A DNA stretch of 64,000 bases from the NCBI GenBank assembly GCA_964423345.1, contig CAYREV010000002.1, positions 62,001 through 126,000 on the forward strand. Direction: 5' to 3'. Source of the stretch: CAYREV01 sp964423345. Lineage in GTDB: Bacteria > Bacteroidota > Rhodothermia > Balneolales > Balneolaceae. The notes beneath the pieces were generated by a model, which saw nothing but the letters and a program-made list of their open reading frames with translations, made no database searches and was not told the origin of the DNA. A program made the translations under genes and the position numbers. Of the stretch, positions 27,697-37,014 are shown in pieces. Position 1 is the stretch's first letter. The number at the start of each line of letters is the position of its first letter.

Positions 27697-28473
27697 TTAG
27701 GTCAAAATGCCATCCCGTTCCAGACAGGCTGTCAACTTTTCATATGCTTCCGGGGGCCATGCTTCTGCCCGTTTGTCAAAGTCAAACCCTTCAGGCAAAT
27801 GATCCTTGTCTATAATGGGCTTGAGTGCATTACTCAACTTTTTACGGCGCTGGTTAAAAGCGGTTCGAACCACCTTCTTCATATGTGTGTCGGTACAGTC
27901 AAGCTCCCCTTTGTCGAAGACCAGCCGTACGACCGCGCTTTCCACCTTTGGCGGGGGACTAAAACAGTGGCGGGAAACGGGGAATAGTATTTCGGGAGAA
28001 CTCATCAATTGGGTTTGTACACTAAGGATACCGTAATCTTTGGTTCGTATACCCGAAACCAGCCGTTCTGCAACCTCTTTCTGCATCATCAGTATCGCAT
28101 CGGCCAGGACCGTTCGAGCCCCGAGCAAGGAGAAAAGTATCTGACTGGTTATATAATAAGGGAGATTCCCTACCACATGGGTCTTACCCTTTCCCGCCGA
28201 CAGTTCCGTCCAATCCACCTCCAGCACGTCCCGGTGATGTATGGGCAAATCGGGGAATTTTTGCTTCAGCACTTCGACGGCACGCTGGTCCACTTCAACA
28301 GCATGCACATCCTCAAAACGGTCTACCAGGAGTTCAGTCAATGCTCCCGTTCCCGGCCCGATTTCAATCACACGGTGTCCCTTCCCGGCCGTTATGGCAG
28401 AGGCAATTTTTTCAACAATATTCCCGTCGGTTAAAAAATGCTGTCCAAGGCTTTTTTTAGGTCGAAAACTCAT
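27697..28473 (-). CDS. rsmA: 16S rRNA A1518/A1519 dimethyltransferase
   Basis: 258 residues (RsmA/KsgA). It dimethylates two adjacent adenines near the 3' end of 16S rRNA using S-adenosylmethionine. Visible motifs are KSLGQHFLTD at the N-terminus, SAM-binding EIGPGTGALTELL, the catalytic GNLPYYIT, and the C-terminal substrate domain (AFNQRRKKLSNAL). It is divergent from ald and probably monocistronic. Confidence 0.97.
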   Translation of the reverse strand: MSFRPKKSLGQHFLTDGNIVEKIASAITAGKGHRVIEIGPGTGALTELLVDRFEDVHAVEVDQRAVEVLKQKFPDLPIHHRDVLEVDWTELSAGKGKTHVVGNLPYYITSQILFSLLGARTVLADAILMMQKEVAERLVSGIRTKDYGILSVQTQLMSSPEILFPVSRHCFSPPPKVESAVVRLVFDKGELDCTDTHMKKVVRTAFNQRRKKLSNALKPIIDKDHLPEGFDFDKRAEAWPPEAYEKLTACLERDGILT

Positions 28474-28539
28474 ATTCAGCGTGTTAATCGGAATTTGGTA
28501 AATTCTGCAAGCAGGAAGCGTTTTAAAATATTCATAAGG

Positions 28540-28547
28540 TACTTTTG
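28540..28547 (+). promoter_or_regulatory. Possible Bacteroidota-type -7 promoter element (ald)
   Basis: TACTTTTG matches TAnnTTTG, 65 bases upstream of the ald start codon, in the spacer shared with divergent rsmA. A -33 element is not evident. Confidence 0.38.
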
Positions 28548-28612
28548 CTTACCATCAATCCATAATTTAACTTGTTTCAAATATCCTCTAAAATCCGGCT
28601 TTACAATAGGTT

Positions 28613-29827
28613 ATGGACATCAATCCACTTGAAACTGAAGAGATTGGGATAAAAACCCTTGAAAAGAGACTGATGAAGTCGAATTCCAAGGTATCGCTTA
28701 AAATCGGCTTACCCAAAGAGATTTCAAATGATGAGCGGCGCATATCCCTGACCCCGGGCGGTGTATCCGTCCTCAAGGCCAACGGCCACCAGGTTTTTAT
28801 TGAAAGAGAAGCCGGCAAAGAAGCAAATTTTCCCGATCAGGAATATGCCGATGCCGGGGCCGAAATGGCCTATGGAGCCGATGAGCTATATAAAAAATCT
28901 GAAATGATCGTCAAGGTGGCTCCTCCCACCGAGCATGAGCTGGAGTTGCTGGAGAAGGAACAGATATTGCTTTCCGCCCTGCATCTGGGCAATGCCACCG
29001 AAGAGCTGATGAACACCCTGATAGAGAAACACATTACCGCCATAGGCTACGAGTTTATTAAAGGTGAAGACAAGGAATTTCCCATTGTGCGCATGATGCA
29101 TGAAATTACTGGTTCCATGTCTGTTCAGATCGGAGCTCATTACCTTGAGAAAAATGACGGAGGACAGGGAATCATGCTGGGAGGTATATCGGGCATTCCC
29201 CCGGCAACCGTAGTGATCCTGGGTGCGGGAATTACGGCCGAATATGCTGCGAGGACAGCGCTGGGGTATGGGGCTCAGGTTTTTGTAATGGACAACGACC
29301 TGGCTCGCCTGCGGCACCTGGAAAATGCACTGGACCGGCGCATTATTACGGCCACCGCCAACTATCAATATTTATCGTCAGCCCTGCAATATGCCGATGT
29401 CCTTATCGGGGCCGCCATGTTTGAAGGAGAGCGGGCTCCCGTGCTGGTTACCGATACCATGGTCTCAAGTATGAAGGCGGGTAGCGTCATTGTAGACACC
29501 GTAATCGACCAGGGAGGCTGTATTGCTACAAGCCGGGCCACCACCCATACCAACCCTATTTTCAGGAAACATGATGTCATCCATTACTGTGTCCCCAACA
29601 TCCCCTCAAATGTTGCCAGAACCGCTACCTATGCCCTCAACAATGTGATTGTCCCCTACCTGCTGGCTATCGGTGATGCCGGGGGAATCAAAGAGTGCCT
29701 GTGGTCTAACACCGCCCTGCGCAACGGCACCTATGTATATAAGAAACACCTGACCAAGAAAGCCCTTTCAAACCTGTTTGATATGCCGTACCGAGAAATT
29801 GAAATGCTGATTGCCAGCCAGATTTAG
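28613..29827 (+). CDS. ald: Alanine dehydrogenase
   Basis: 404 residues. Converts alanine to pyruvate and ammonia with NAD. KIGLPKEISNDERRISLTPG marks the start of the core; before it sits a roughly 30-residue extension usual in Bacteroidota enzymes, so the upstream ATG is accepted. The Rossmann region VVILGAGITAEYAA and the C-terminal HYCVPNIPSNVARTATYAL are diagnostic. NAD(P) transhydrogenase alpha subunits share the fold, but the length and the lack of membrane segments argue for Ald. A small membrane protein follows after 57 bases. Confidence 0.93.
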   Translation: MDINPLETEEIGIKTLEKRLMKSNSKVSLKIGLPKEISNDERRISLTPGGVSVLKANGHQVFIEREAGKEANFPDQEYADAGAEMAYGADELYKKSEMIVKVAPPTEHELELLEKEQILLSALHLGNATEELMNTLIEKHITAIGYEFIKGEDKEFPIVRMMHEITGSMSVQIGAHYLEKNDGGQGIMLGGISGIPPATVVILGAGITAEYAARTALGYGAQVFVMDNDLARLRHLENALDRRIITATANYQYLSSALQYADVLIGAAMFEGERAPVLVTDTMVSSMKAGSVIVDTVIDQGGCIATSRATTHTNPIFRKHDVIHYCVPNIPSNVARTATYALNNVIVPYLLAIGDAGGIKECLWSNTALRNGTYVYKKHLTKKALSNLFDMPYREIEMLIASQI

Positions 29828-29884
29828 CAGGGGATAGTCAGCAATTGAAGGATCCTCTTAACGTAAATAAACAAGTCAAAACCA

Positions 29885-30256
29885 TTGCCCAAGTCCGAAT
29901 TGAGCCAGAGAAACTATAAACGCATCACCCTGATCAACTGGTTGCTGTCCGTACCGCTGATCATACTTTTTGCCTGGCCTTATATATACCTGGCTCGCTT
30001 TTTAACTTTCAGGGCCGATATAACCTACCTGGGAAGCTTCCTGTTCGCCTTTCCTTTTACCCTGACCATCCTTCACGGACACGTTACGATGGCCTTGGGA
30101 TCGGCACACCGTCACTTTTATTATGAATGGCTGGAGAAACATAACCTGACCTATGGACTTTTTTTCCATCCCATATTTACACGCACACGATTCAGGCTGG
30201 TACCGCTGGTGGTCAGCCTGCTCATCCTGATGGGGGGCGGACTGTTCCTTGTTTAA
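29885..30256 (+). CDS. Small membrane protein, unknown
   Basis: 123 residues from a TTG start (no ATG is available early). Three hydrophobic segments are visible, near 15-38, 47-67 and 105-122. His and Arg residues lie in the hydrophilic loop (GSAHRHFYYEWLEKHNLTYG). I do not recognise a family. It follows ald on the same strand and is convergent with acs, 26 bases away. Confidence 0.65.
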   Translation: MPKSELSQRNYKRITLINWLLSVPLIILFAWPYIYLARFLTFRADITYLGSFLFAFPFTLTILHGHVTMALGSAHRHFYYEWLEKHNLTYGLFFHPIFTRTRFRLVPLVVSLLILMGGGLFLV

Positions 30257-30282
30257 TAAAGCAGGGCTGGTATGGAAATACG

Positions 30283-32181
30283 TTAATAGGCCTCTCCCTC
30301 CTTGATTTCCTCAACCACAGCCGGGTCAAGCAGTGTCGAGGTATCTCCCAGATCGTCGGTATCGCCGGAGGCTATCTTTCTGAGGATGCGTCTCATAATC
30401 TTCCCGGACCGGGTTTTAGGCAACCCTGATACGATCTGTATTCTGTCGGGTTTGGCGATGGGGCTTATTATTTTTGTTACCAGATCACGGAGTTCCCCTT
30501 TGAAGTCTTCCGGATTCTCAATTCCATCTTCACAGATCGCAAAGGCATAAATTCCCTCTCCCTTTACATCATGGGGATACCCTACCACGGCCGATTCCAC
30601 GACCTTCTTATGCTCGTCGATCGCATTTTCAATTTCGGCGGTGCCGAGGCGGTGGCCTGAGACATTAAGCACATCATCTACCCTGCCCGTAATACGGTAA
30701 TAGCCGTCTTTATCCCTTCGGCATCCGTCGCCGGTAAAGTAGTAAGCCGGGTATTTGGTAAAATACACCTCCATATAACGGTCCATATCCCCCCATATAC
30801 CCCGGGTCATTCCCGGCCAGGGATGTTTGATAACGAGGTCGCCCTGAGCTTCGGCCTCTTCTATCTCATTGCCGTTGTCGTCCATCAGTGCCGGTTCCAC
30901 TCCCGGCAGCGGAAGAGTGGCATATCCGGGTTTGGTGTCGGTAATACCCGCAAGCGGGGATATCATAATCCCCCCGGTTTCGGTCTGCCACCAGGTATCC
31001 ACGATCGGGCAGTTCCCATTGCCTATCTCCTCGTCGTACCAATGCCAGGCTTCCTCATTAATCGGTTCTCCCACCGTACCCAAAACCTTGAGTGAGCTCA
31101 AATCATATTTTTTCACATATTCGATATCCTCTTTCATCAGCGCCCGTATTGCAGTGGGAGCTGTATAAAAATGGGTTACCCCGTATTTCTCGCATACCTC
31201 CCAAAGCCTGCCCGGATCGGGATAGGTAGGGGTGCTTTCAAAAATAATGCCTTTGACCCCATTCAGCAGGGGACCATAGATGATATAGGAATGGCCGGTA
31301 ATCCAGCCGGCGTCGGCAGTACACCAGTATACGTCATCTTCACCTATCTGAAAGACGTTACGCAGGCTGTAGCTCGTGTAGATCATATAGCCTCCGCAAG
31401 TGTGAACCTGTCCCTTCGGTTTGCCGGTAGACCCCGAAGTGTAGAGGATAAAGAGGGGATCTTCGGCATCCATTACCGCAGCTTCATGCTCTTCCGATGC
31501 ATCCCGCATCAGGTTGTGCCACCATTCATCGCGGCCTTCCACCCAGTCAATTTCCTTGTTGGTACGTTCGCATACGATGACCGATTTTACAGTGGGACAA
31601 TCTTTCAGGGCTTCATCCGAAATATCTTTCAGGGGCACATGCTTCGTCCCCCGGCGTAGTCCGTCATTGGTAATCAGCATTTTTGCATCGCAATCCTGAA
31701 TACGGTCTGAAAGGGATTGGGCAGAAAACCCCGCAAAAACGATAGAATGGACAGCCCCGATGCGGGCGCAAGCCAAGGCTGCTATAGCCAGTTCCGGGGT
31801 CATTGCCATGTAGATAGCTACACGATCACCCTTTTCTATTCCCTTGCTCTCCAGCACATTGGCAAACTTGCAAACCTGTTTATGCAGCTGCCGGTAAGTA
31901 ATGGTGCGGTGTACCGCGTCCGGCGTATTCGGTTCAAAAATAAAAGCGGTCTTATCTCCAATGGTATCCAGATGCCGGTCCAGGCAATTCTCAACGATGT
32001 TAAGCTTACCTCCTTCGAACCACTTTACATTCCCCTCCTTCAGGCTGCCGCTGTGTACCTTGTCCCATTTTTCATGCCAGCTGAAGGTCTCGGCATATGC
32101 TTCCCAAAAAGATTCCGGGTTGTTGACACTTTGTTCATAGACATCCTGGTATTCGTCAAATGAGGAAATAGTAAAACCCAT
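30283..32181 (-). CDS. acs: Acetyl-CoA synthetase
   Basis: 632 residues of the ANL superfamily. Activates acetate to acetyl-CoA through acetyl-AMP. The P-loop YTSGSTGKPKG, WWQTETGG, YFTGDGCRRDKDGYY and the C-terminal SGKIMRRILRKI (with the Lys that is acetylated for control in other bacteria) are all present. Length fits Acs rather than longer ADP-forming enzymes. It appears to be a single-gene transcript. Confidence 0.97.
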   Translation of the reverse strand: MGFTISSFDEYQDVYEQSVNNPESFWEAYAETFSWHEKWDKVHSGSLKEGNVKWFEGGKLNIVENCLDRHLDTIGDKTAFIFEPNTPDAVHRTITYRQLHKQVCKFANVLESKGIEKGDRVAIYMAMTPELAIAALACARIGAVHSIVFAGFSAQSLSDRIQDCDAKMLITNDGLRRGTKHVPLKDISDEALKDCPTVKSVIVCERTNKEIDWVEGRDEWWHNLMRDASEEHEAAVMDAEDPLFILYTSGSTGKPKGQVHTCGGYMIYTSYSLRNVFQIGEDDVYWCTADAGWITGHSYIIYGPLLNGVKGIIFESTPTYPDPGRLWEVCEKYGVTHFYTAPTAIRALMKEDIEYVKKYDLSSLKVLGTVGEPINEEAWHWYDEEIGNGNCPIVDTWWQTETGGIMISPLAGITDTKPGYATLPLPGVEPALMDDNGNEIEEAEAQGDLVIKHPWPGMTRGIWGDMDRYMEVYFTKYPAYYFTGDGCRRDKDGYYRITGRVDDVLNVSGHRLGTAEIENAIDEHKKVVESAVVGYPHDVKGEGIYAFAICEDGIENPEDFKGELRDLVTKIISPIAKPDRIQIVSGLPKTRSGKIMRRILRKIASGDTDDLGDTSTLLDPAVVEEIKEGEAY

Positions 32182-32364
32182 GGCTGAAGTCGTTATCTTT
32201 CGGTTACGTCTTTATAACAGTGTCTTTTATGTTAATTAATTCAGACTGATAATCAAGTTTAAAATTCCCCGGCTGAGGTATGTACCGAAAGTATCTACCA
32301 AGCTGAATATGAGATGCAATGTACATCGGCGGGAAGATTCTGAAAGAGGGAGAGGTGGCGTATA

Positions 32365-32940
32365 TCAGGTATATCGCTCCCATTTTCGTTTTACACAGTG
32401 GTGCAATCGGCTGATTATTCTCGATTTTTTAGTTCGTACGTTGGCTCCCGTAATGTCGAAATGCCTGCTTGCCTCCTTGGTAGTTGCATCGGGCTTATCT
32501 ATAAAATACCTGATAAAGGTCCTGTTATCCTCCTCAAGCGTATCCAGGCAGGCTTTTAAGATACGCTGCTTATCCTGATCCAGCAGATTCTCTACCTGTT
32601 CCGCCGGAGAAACCAGGTGTTCCCTGTTATCTTCTATGGGAGTGGATTCAAAACGGTGCTGCGATTTTGAATAGGCTATGTATTCATTGCGGCAGGCACT
32701 GATCAGGTAACTGAATATATACTTCTCCTTGCGAATATTATCCTTGAGTATCTGCTCATACACGCTCAGAAAGGCGTTATGGATACACTCCTCCGCATCC
32801 TGCTCGGCCGCATTCATGGTCACTTTCAGGTAATCTTTCAGCCTTGGCATTACTTCTTCAAGAATGCTGTTTGCCTTGGCCTTGTCATTTTCCTGTATGG
32901 CGGTAACCAATTCTGAAAAATCAAGTCTTTTTTGATACAA
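32365..32940 (-). CDS. ECF-like sigma-70 family factor
   Basis: 191 residues from a TTG start. Region 2 is recognisable as EQDAEECIHNAFLSVYEQIL and YIFSYLISACRNEYIAYSKS. Region 4 is TTKEASRHFDITGANVRTKK, a helix-turn-helix. It is divergent enough from typical ECF factors that the promoter recognised cannot be guessed. Unlike the pair at 5939-7385, no anti-sigma gene overlaps it. The nearest candidate is the membrane TPR protein at 37015-37752, beyond a large TPR-CHAT protease gene. I infer that these genes form one regulatory island. Confidence 0.82.
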   Translation of the reverse strand: MYQKRLDFSELVTAIQENDKAKANSILEEVMPRLKDYLKVTMNAAEQDAEECIHNAFLSVYEQILKDNIRKEKYIFSYLISACRNEYIAYSKSQHRFESTPIEDNREHLVSPAEQVENLLDQDKQRILKACLDTLEEDNRTFIRYFIDKPDATTKEASRHFDITGANVRTKKSRIISRLHHCVKRKWERYT

Positions 32941-33393
32941 TGGTAACTAGCCTGAATGAATTATTAATTGAAATCTACCTAAAATTCAGGTAACTATTCA
33001 TTTCAAGAATAAACAAATAATCCCTCTCCTCCATGATTTACTACCCGGTCATCCCAATATACATTTTTATCTAGTTAATTTTACTTAAATTGTCGCAAGT
33101 AAAATTAAGAGTACTCGCTTCCTTTTAATTAAATTAAAATATTCTTGTTTTAAAAGTAGAAATATATACATATATAATCACAACATTTTTATTAAAATAA
33201 ATATATAAATTCATATTATCATAGAATTTGTTACAAATTATTTTTCGGCCTCTATTATATGCAGGCCTCCATTTTTTTTGTAACAAACCCTTAGAAAAAC
33301 ACTCTTGTAGTCACGTAGGGGTATATACAATAAACCAGATACACTGGCTTTACCTCGCACTTTAACAATACAAACTTAAACACTGGTACTACT
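32941..33393. other. AT-rich intergenic region with inverted motifs
   Basis: About 450 AT-rich bases lie between the divergent sigma and lipoprotein genes. They contain an inverted CCTGAAT/ATTCAGG pair (32951-32957 and 32985-32991), the two inverted TTTGTTACAAA copies listed separately, and a small GGCCT/AGGCC stem between them. No open frame looks coding. The start-proximal part is probably the 5' leader of the lipoprotein transcript. Confidence 0.6.
33225..33287. promoter_or_regulatory. Inverted pair of TTTGTTACAAA motifs, possible operator
   Basis: AATTTGTTACAAATT (33225-33239) is a perfect 7+1+7 palindrome. Its core returns as the exact reverse complement TTTGTAACAAA at 33277-33287. Between them lie GGCCT (33247-33251) and AGGCC (33263-33267), with a T run after the second. 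The nested symmetry fits an operator or a folded leader about 110-170 bases upstream of the lipoprotein start. The 11-bp core also occurs at 38029-38039. Confidence 0.45.
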
Positions 33394-33533
33394 ATGAATA
33401 CGCTCAAAAACATCACTACCAAATTCTTCGCCGTAACCTGCATCTTCGCCCTGGCCGCCGGGTGCGCCTCCGTCACCGACGCCGGGCTCGCCGAGCAGCC
33501 CAGCGAGACCCAGATCGAGGTTGAAGTGCCTAC
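33394..33533 (+). CDS. Lipoprotein, N-terminal part only (cut by assembly gap)
   Basis: 46 residues are readable before the run of Ns. The start MNTLKNITTKFFAVTCIF leads to a lipobox LAAGC with lipidated Cys24, then a short acidic stretch (ASVTDAGLAEQPSETQIEVEVP). The rest of the gene lies in the gap. From about base 33430 the codons are strikingly rich in G and C compared with the flanking AT-rich DNA and the following CHAT gene. Family unknown. If transcribed with the CHAT gene, it would be the first gene of that unit. Confidence 0.6.
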
Positions 33534-33633
33534 NNNNNNNNNNNNNNNNNNNNNNNNNNNNNNNNNNNNNNNNNNNNNNNNNNNNNNNNNNNNNNNNNNN
33601 NNNNNNNNNNNNNNNNNNNNNNNNNNNNNNNNN
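33534..33633. other. Assembly gap (100 Ns)
   Basis: Exactly 100 N, the usual placeholder for a scaffold join of unknown length. The true sequence, including the end of the lipoprotein gene and possibly the start of the CHAT gene, is missing. Confidence 0.99.
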
Positions 33634-33641
33634 ACATTGTG

Positions 33642-36600
33642 ATGGGCTACCTGTACCTGTTCACCCTGCTGTATGCAACCTTTACCGTTGCCCCGGAACC
33701 GAATGCCACCTCCCTGGACAGCCTGTCCATGGAGCAGGCTGTGCAATACATACAGCAGGCAGAGCGAAACGAATACAGAGACCTTAACCTATGGGCGCTG
33801 GCCAGGTTATGTGAATCGGGAGATTCGATCAGCAGTTATATAGATAGCATTAATAGCTATCAGAAAATTTTAGAGGGGCCTTTTTGCGGAAACAAATCCT
33901 ATACCCGGGTTTTAACCGACCTCTCCTTTCAGGAACGGTCACCCGCCCTCTTACTGGCCGCCCTCAAGAGCCTGGATTCCCCCCGGGCGCAAAGAGAGTT
34001 AAAACGGCGCTATGCCCGAACCATAGGCTTTTCGGCCTCCTCCCCCCTCGATTATGATCTGATTACCGATAAATATATTGACAAAGAAACGATCACGGAG
34101 GAATTGCTCCCGACCAGCCCTTTCCGCTTTGAACATTATCTGCTTTTATTTAGCACCTTTAACTTTAGAAACGGAATTATCAAAGAAGAGTACCATCAAA
34201 ACTTCGTCAAAGCCCATCTGAATTCGAATGGCAACTCCCCGAAAAACCTTCAACGGTCCCTGCTGAATTCCACCTTGTTATTCTCTCTTTATCTGAGAGA
34301 CCAGTATTCCAATATTCCCTCCATCTACTCCTCCCTCTCTGAAGACCTACTGATTCCTGTGTCGGAAAGAAGGCTCTACATTTATCGATACCTGGCCTTC
34401 TCCATGTACCGGCTGGGGTATTACGACCGCAGCCTTGCCATCTCAAGAAATCATACCGTTCCCCTGGCAACGTATCTGGACAAACCTCAAACCGTCATCC
34501 GGGAATTAACCCTGCGAGGGGTCTACCTAATCCAGATTGGGAAGTACAAAGAAGCTCAAAAAGTTTACACTCAATTATTGGAAGAGGAGAGAAAAAACAG
34601 TGCAAAGCTCTCCAACTCCACCGTATTCACCAACCTGGGGATCACCTATTTAAAAAGCGGGGAGTTTGACCGCTACCTGGATCTGCAGCTTAGGGCCCTT
34701 GAACAGACCGAAAACCTCGACAGTTATACCCACCGGCTCAGAATACTGAAGAATCTCTTTGTCTACTACATGAATATAAAGGACGAAAGAAACGCCCAGC
34801 TGTATCTTAGTGAAGCCAGAACCCTGACGGAAAAGTATGGAACCGAATCAGAACAGGGGGAAATCTACCTCCTTTCGGGTACATTTAATAAAACCATGGA
34901 AAATGATTTTAAGCAGGCCGAACAATTCTATATAAAAGCCGAAAAACTATTGGTTCCAGTTAAAAACTATTCGAACTACATGATGGTTTTATTCGAAAAG
35001 GGCAAATTGTTCGAAGAGACCGGGCAGCTGGACAAAGCCCTCCGTACGTATCAACAAATCATACAGCTGGCTTCCGGAAAGGAAGACACCCCAAACCTGC
35101 TGGAAGGCTATACGAATATTGGGCGGACATTTCTGCAGAAGGGCAAAGTAGACTCGGTACAGAAATACGTCCACAAAATTCAGAATGCCAATCTGGAGGT
35201 GCTCAATTTTGAGGATATCATAAAGGCAAAAAGAATTGAGGCGGCCTATTATTACAAGACCGGAGATTATAGCCAAGCCTACGACCTCCTGCGGCCGGTA
35301 CTTGACCAGACCGTGAAATGGGCCAAAAACAGTACGAACATTCAGTCAGGTTTCTGGAATATCGAGCCGGAGTTCCTGGATGCCTTCCAGCTCATGGCCG
35401 ACCTGCTGGTCGAAACCGGGAGAAAAGAGGAGGCGGTTGAAACGCTGGATCGAATTAAAACGATCAACGACGCCTCCCTTTACCAGAATCCCATGGTTAA
35501 ATCCAGCCAGCTCAATGAAGAGGAGCTCACTGAATACCGCAACCTCACCCAGCAACTGGATGCATTGAGGAAAAAACAGTTGATTGTTGATGGAGATCAG
35601 AATCTTGAGATCCGGGCTGCGATTGACAAGCTGAATGCCAAAAAAACGGCATTGGATCGGAAGATTTCCAATATGACCAACCGGGAGCATATCAGCATCC
35701 ATGAGGTGCAGCGGCAGCTTGGAGGCAGAGAGATGGTCCTCCATATCACTGAACTCAACAACCGGTATTACCTGGCAAGGATCACCCGCCGGGATATTCA
35801 GATTTCAACCATTGAACTGACCGACAAGCTCAGGAACACCTTCGCGGTGGCCTTACAGAACCTGGCTACAGGTAAAACCGACCTGTCTCAACTCAGGGAG
35901 ATCACCGAGGTCCTCAATATTAATACCATCCCATCCCGGATTGAGTCCCTTACAATCATCCCCGACAGCTACTTGTACCAGCTTCCGATTGATATTTTGC
36001 CTTTGGCAAGTACCGGTTCCCGACATAGCTACGGTAAGGCTACCTATGTCGTGGAAAGATATAAAACTTTTTACCTGACCTCCCTGAATGATTTCAGAAA
36101 AGAGGAGCCGGCTTCCCGTAAAACGTATAAATGGGACTTTGCAGGCTACGGGGTCTCCGATTTTCAGTCTGAAGGGCGCTCCCAAAATCTTGTCCCCCTC
36201 CCCTATGCCGAAACGGAAATCAACAGTATTATGGCAGGATTGACCAATGTATCGGACAAAGCCCGCTTCCTGAATCACTCTTCAACCGAGCAGACTTTTA
36301 AAAGAACCGCGCCGCAATCCCGTATCCTGCACCTGGCAACCCACAGTGAGCTTTCAAACAGAGATCCCCTGTTTTCCACCATATATATGAGTACGGATAC
36401 CGATTCGATTGGCGAAACAAACAGGGATCTTGCCGGACGGATCTTTGCATATGAACTGTTTGAACTGAACCTGGCCAACGACCTCATCATGCTTAATTCC
36501 TGCGAGTCCGGTTCAGGCAACTACCTGCAGGGCACCGGGGTAATGGGAATTAGCCGTGCACTGCGTTATGCCGGTGCCAACTCACTGATCTTAAATATAT

Positions 36601-36896
36601 GGTCGGTCAATGATATGATGGCCTCTGATTTTGCCATCGAATTCTACCGTCAAATCAACGAAGGGCATACCAAGGATGAAGCCCTGAGGCAGGCCAAGCT
36701 TCACTTCCTGAAGTCCAAAAATGCCAACCCCCATTACTGGGGCTCCTATATGTTGATTGGAGACCGCAAAGCCCTGATTCATCCCTACCGGGAAATGAAC
36801 CTCTACTTTGCCGGCTCATTTATGCTGTACTTTATCGGCCTGGTATCTTTCAGTGTGTTTAGGAAATGGAAAAACGGCAACCACGCGGCAGCCTGA
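33642..36896 (+). CDS. Secreted TPR-CHAT protease with C-terminal membrane anchor
   Basis: 1084 residues from ATG 33642. The frame is open back into the gap, so the real start could be further upstream. A signal-like segment (MGYLYLFTLLYATFTVA) is followed by a long helical region with many TPR units (for example TNLGITYLKSGEFDRYLDLQ near 320 and YTNIGRTFLQKGKVDSVQKY near 490). A coiled-coil linker (about 630-680) precedes the CHAT caspase-like domain. Its dyad is intact: His901 in LHLATHSE and Cys954 in MLNSCESGSG, with GVMGISRAL and PHYWGSYMLIGD after it. A membrane segment (about 1051-1072) and a basic tail end the protein. The topology puts the protease outside the cytoplasm. Substrate unknown. 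Confidence 0.88.
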   Translation: MGYLYLFTLLYATFTVAPEPNATSLDSLSMEQAVQYIQQAERNEYRDLNLWALARLCESGDSISSYIDSINSYQKILEGPFCGNKSYTRVLTDLSFQERSPALLLAALKSLDSPRAQRELKRRYARTIGFSASSPLDYDLITDKYIDKETITEELLPTSPFRFEHYLLLFSTFNFRNGIIKEEYHQNFVKAHLNSNGNSPKNLQRSLLNSTLLFSLYLRDQYSNIPSIYSSLSEDLLIPVSERRLYIYRYLAFSMYRLGYYDRSLAISRNHTVPLATYLDKPQTVIRELTLRGVYLIQIGKYKEAQKVYTQLLEEERKNSAKLSNSTVFTNLGITYLKSGEFDRYLDLQLRALEQTENLDSYTHRLRILKNLFVYYMNIKDERNAQLYLSEARTLTEKYGTESEQGEIYLLSGTFNKTMENDFKQAEQFYIKAEKLLVPVKNYSNYMMVLFEKGKLFEETGQLDKALRTYQQIIQLASGKEDTPNLLEGYTNIGRTFLQKGKVDSVQKYVHKIQNANLEVLNFEDIIKAKRIEAAYYYKTGDYSQAYDLLRPVLDQTVKWAKNSTNIQSGFWNIEPEFLDAFQLMADLLVETGRKEEAVETLDRIKTINDASLYQNPMVKSSQLNEEELTEYRNLTQQLDALRKKQLIVDGDQNLEIRAAIDKLNAKKTALDRKISNMTNREHISIHEVQRQLGGREMVLHITELNNRYYLARITRRDIQISTIELTDKLRNTFAVALQNLATGKTDLSQLREITEVLNINTIPSRIESLTIIPDSYLYQLPIDILPLASTGSRHSYGKATYVVERYKTFYLTSLNDFRKEEPASRKTYKWDFAGYGVSDFQSEGRSQNLVPLPYAETEINSIMAGLTNVSDKARFLNHSSTEQTFKRTAPQSRILHLATHSELSNRDPLFSTIYMSTDTDSIGETNRDLAGRIFAYELFELNLANDLIMLNSCESGSGNYLQGTGVMGISRALRYAGANSLILNIWSVNDMMASDFAIEFYRQINEGHTKDEALRQAKLHFLKSKNANPHYWGSYMLIGDRKALIHPYREMNLYFAGSFMLYFIGLVSFSVFRKWKNGNHAAA

Positions 36897-36952
36897 CCCA
36901 CATCTGGGTAGCATTGATATATTATATGAACCGCCTTGCCACTCCAACTATA

Positions 36953-36989
36953 ATAAAAGCCCGGAAACAGGCAGTTACCGGGCTTTTAT
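36953..36989. terminator. Bidirectional terminator between CHAT and TPR genes
   Basis: A perfect 12-bp inverted repeat (36953-36964 with 36978-36989) surrounds a 13-base loop, with T/A-rich ends that give a U run in either direction. It sits between two convergent genes. Confidence 0.85.
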
Positions 36990-37014
36990 ACAACTCTATA
37001 ATTGTGTTATCCTG

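Noticed and set aside
33291..33746. Minus-strand open frame across the N run
   Set aside because: It exists only because N codons are read as open; the readable parts overlap real plus-strand genes.
33642..36896. TPR-CHAT as a CRISPR-linked (type III-E) effector
   Set aside because: No repeats, Cas genes or gRAMP-like gene occur in the window, and the protein carries export and anchor segments.
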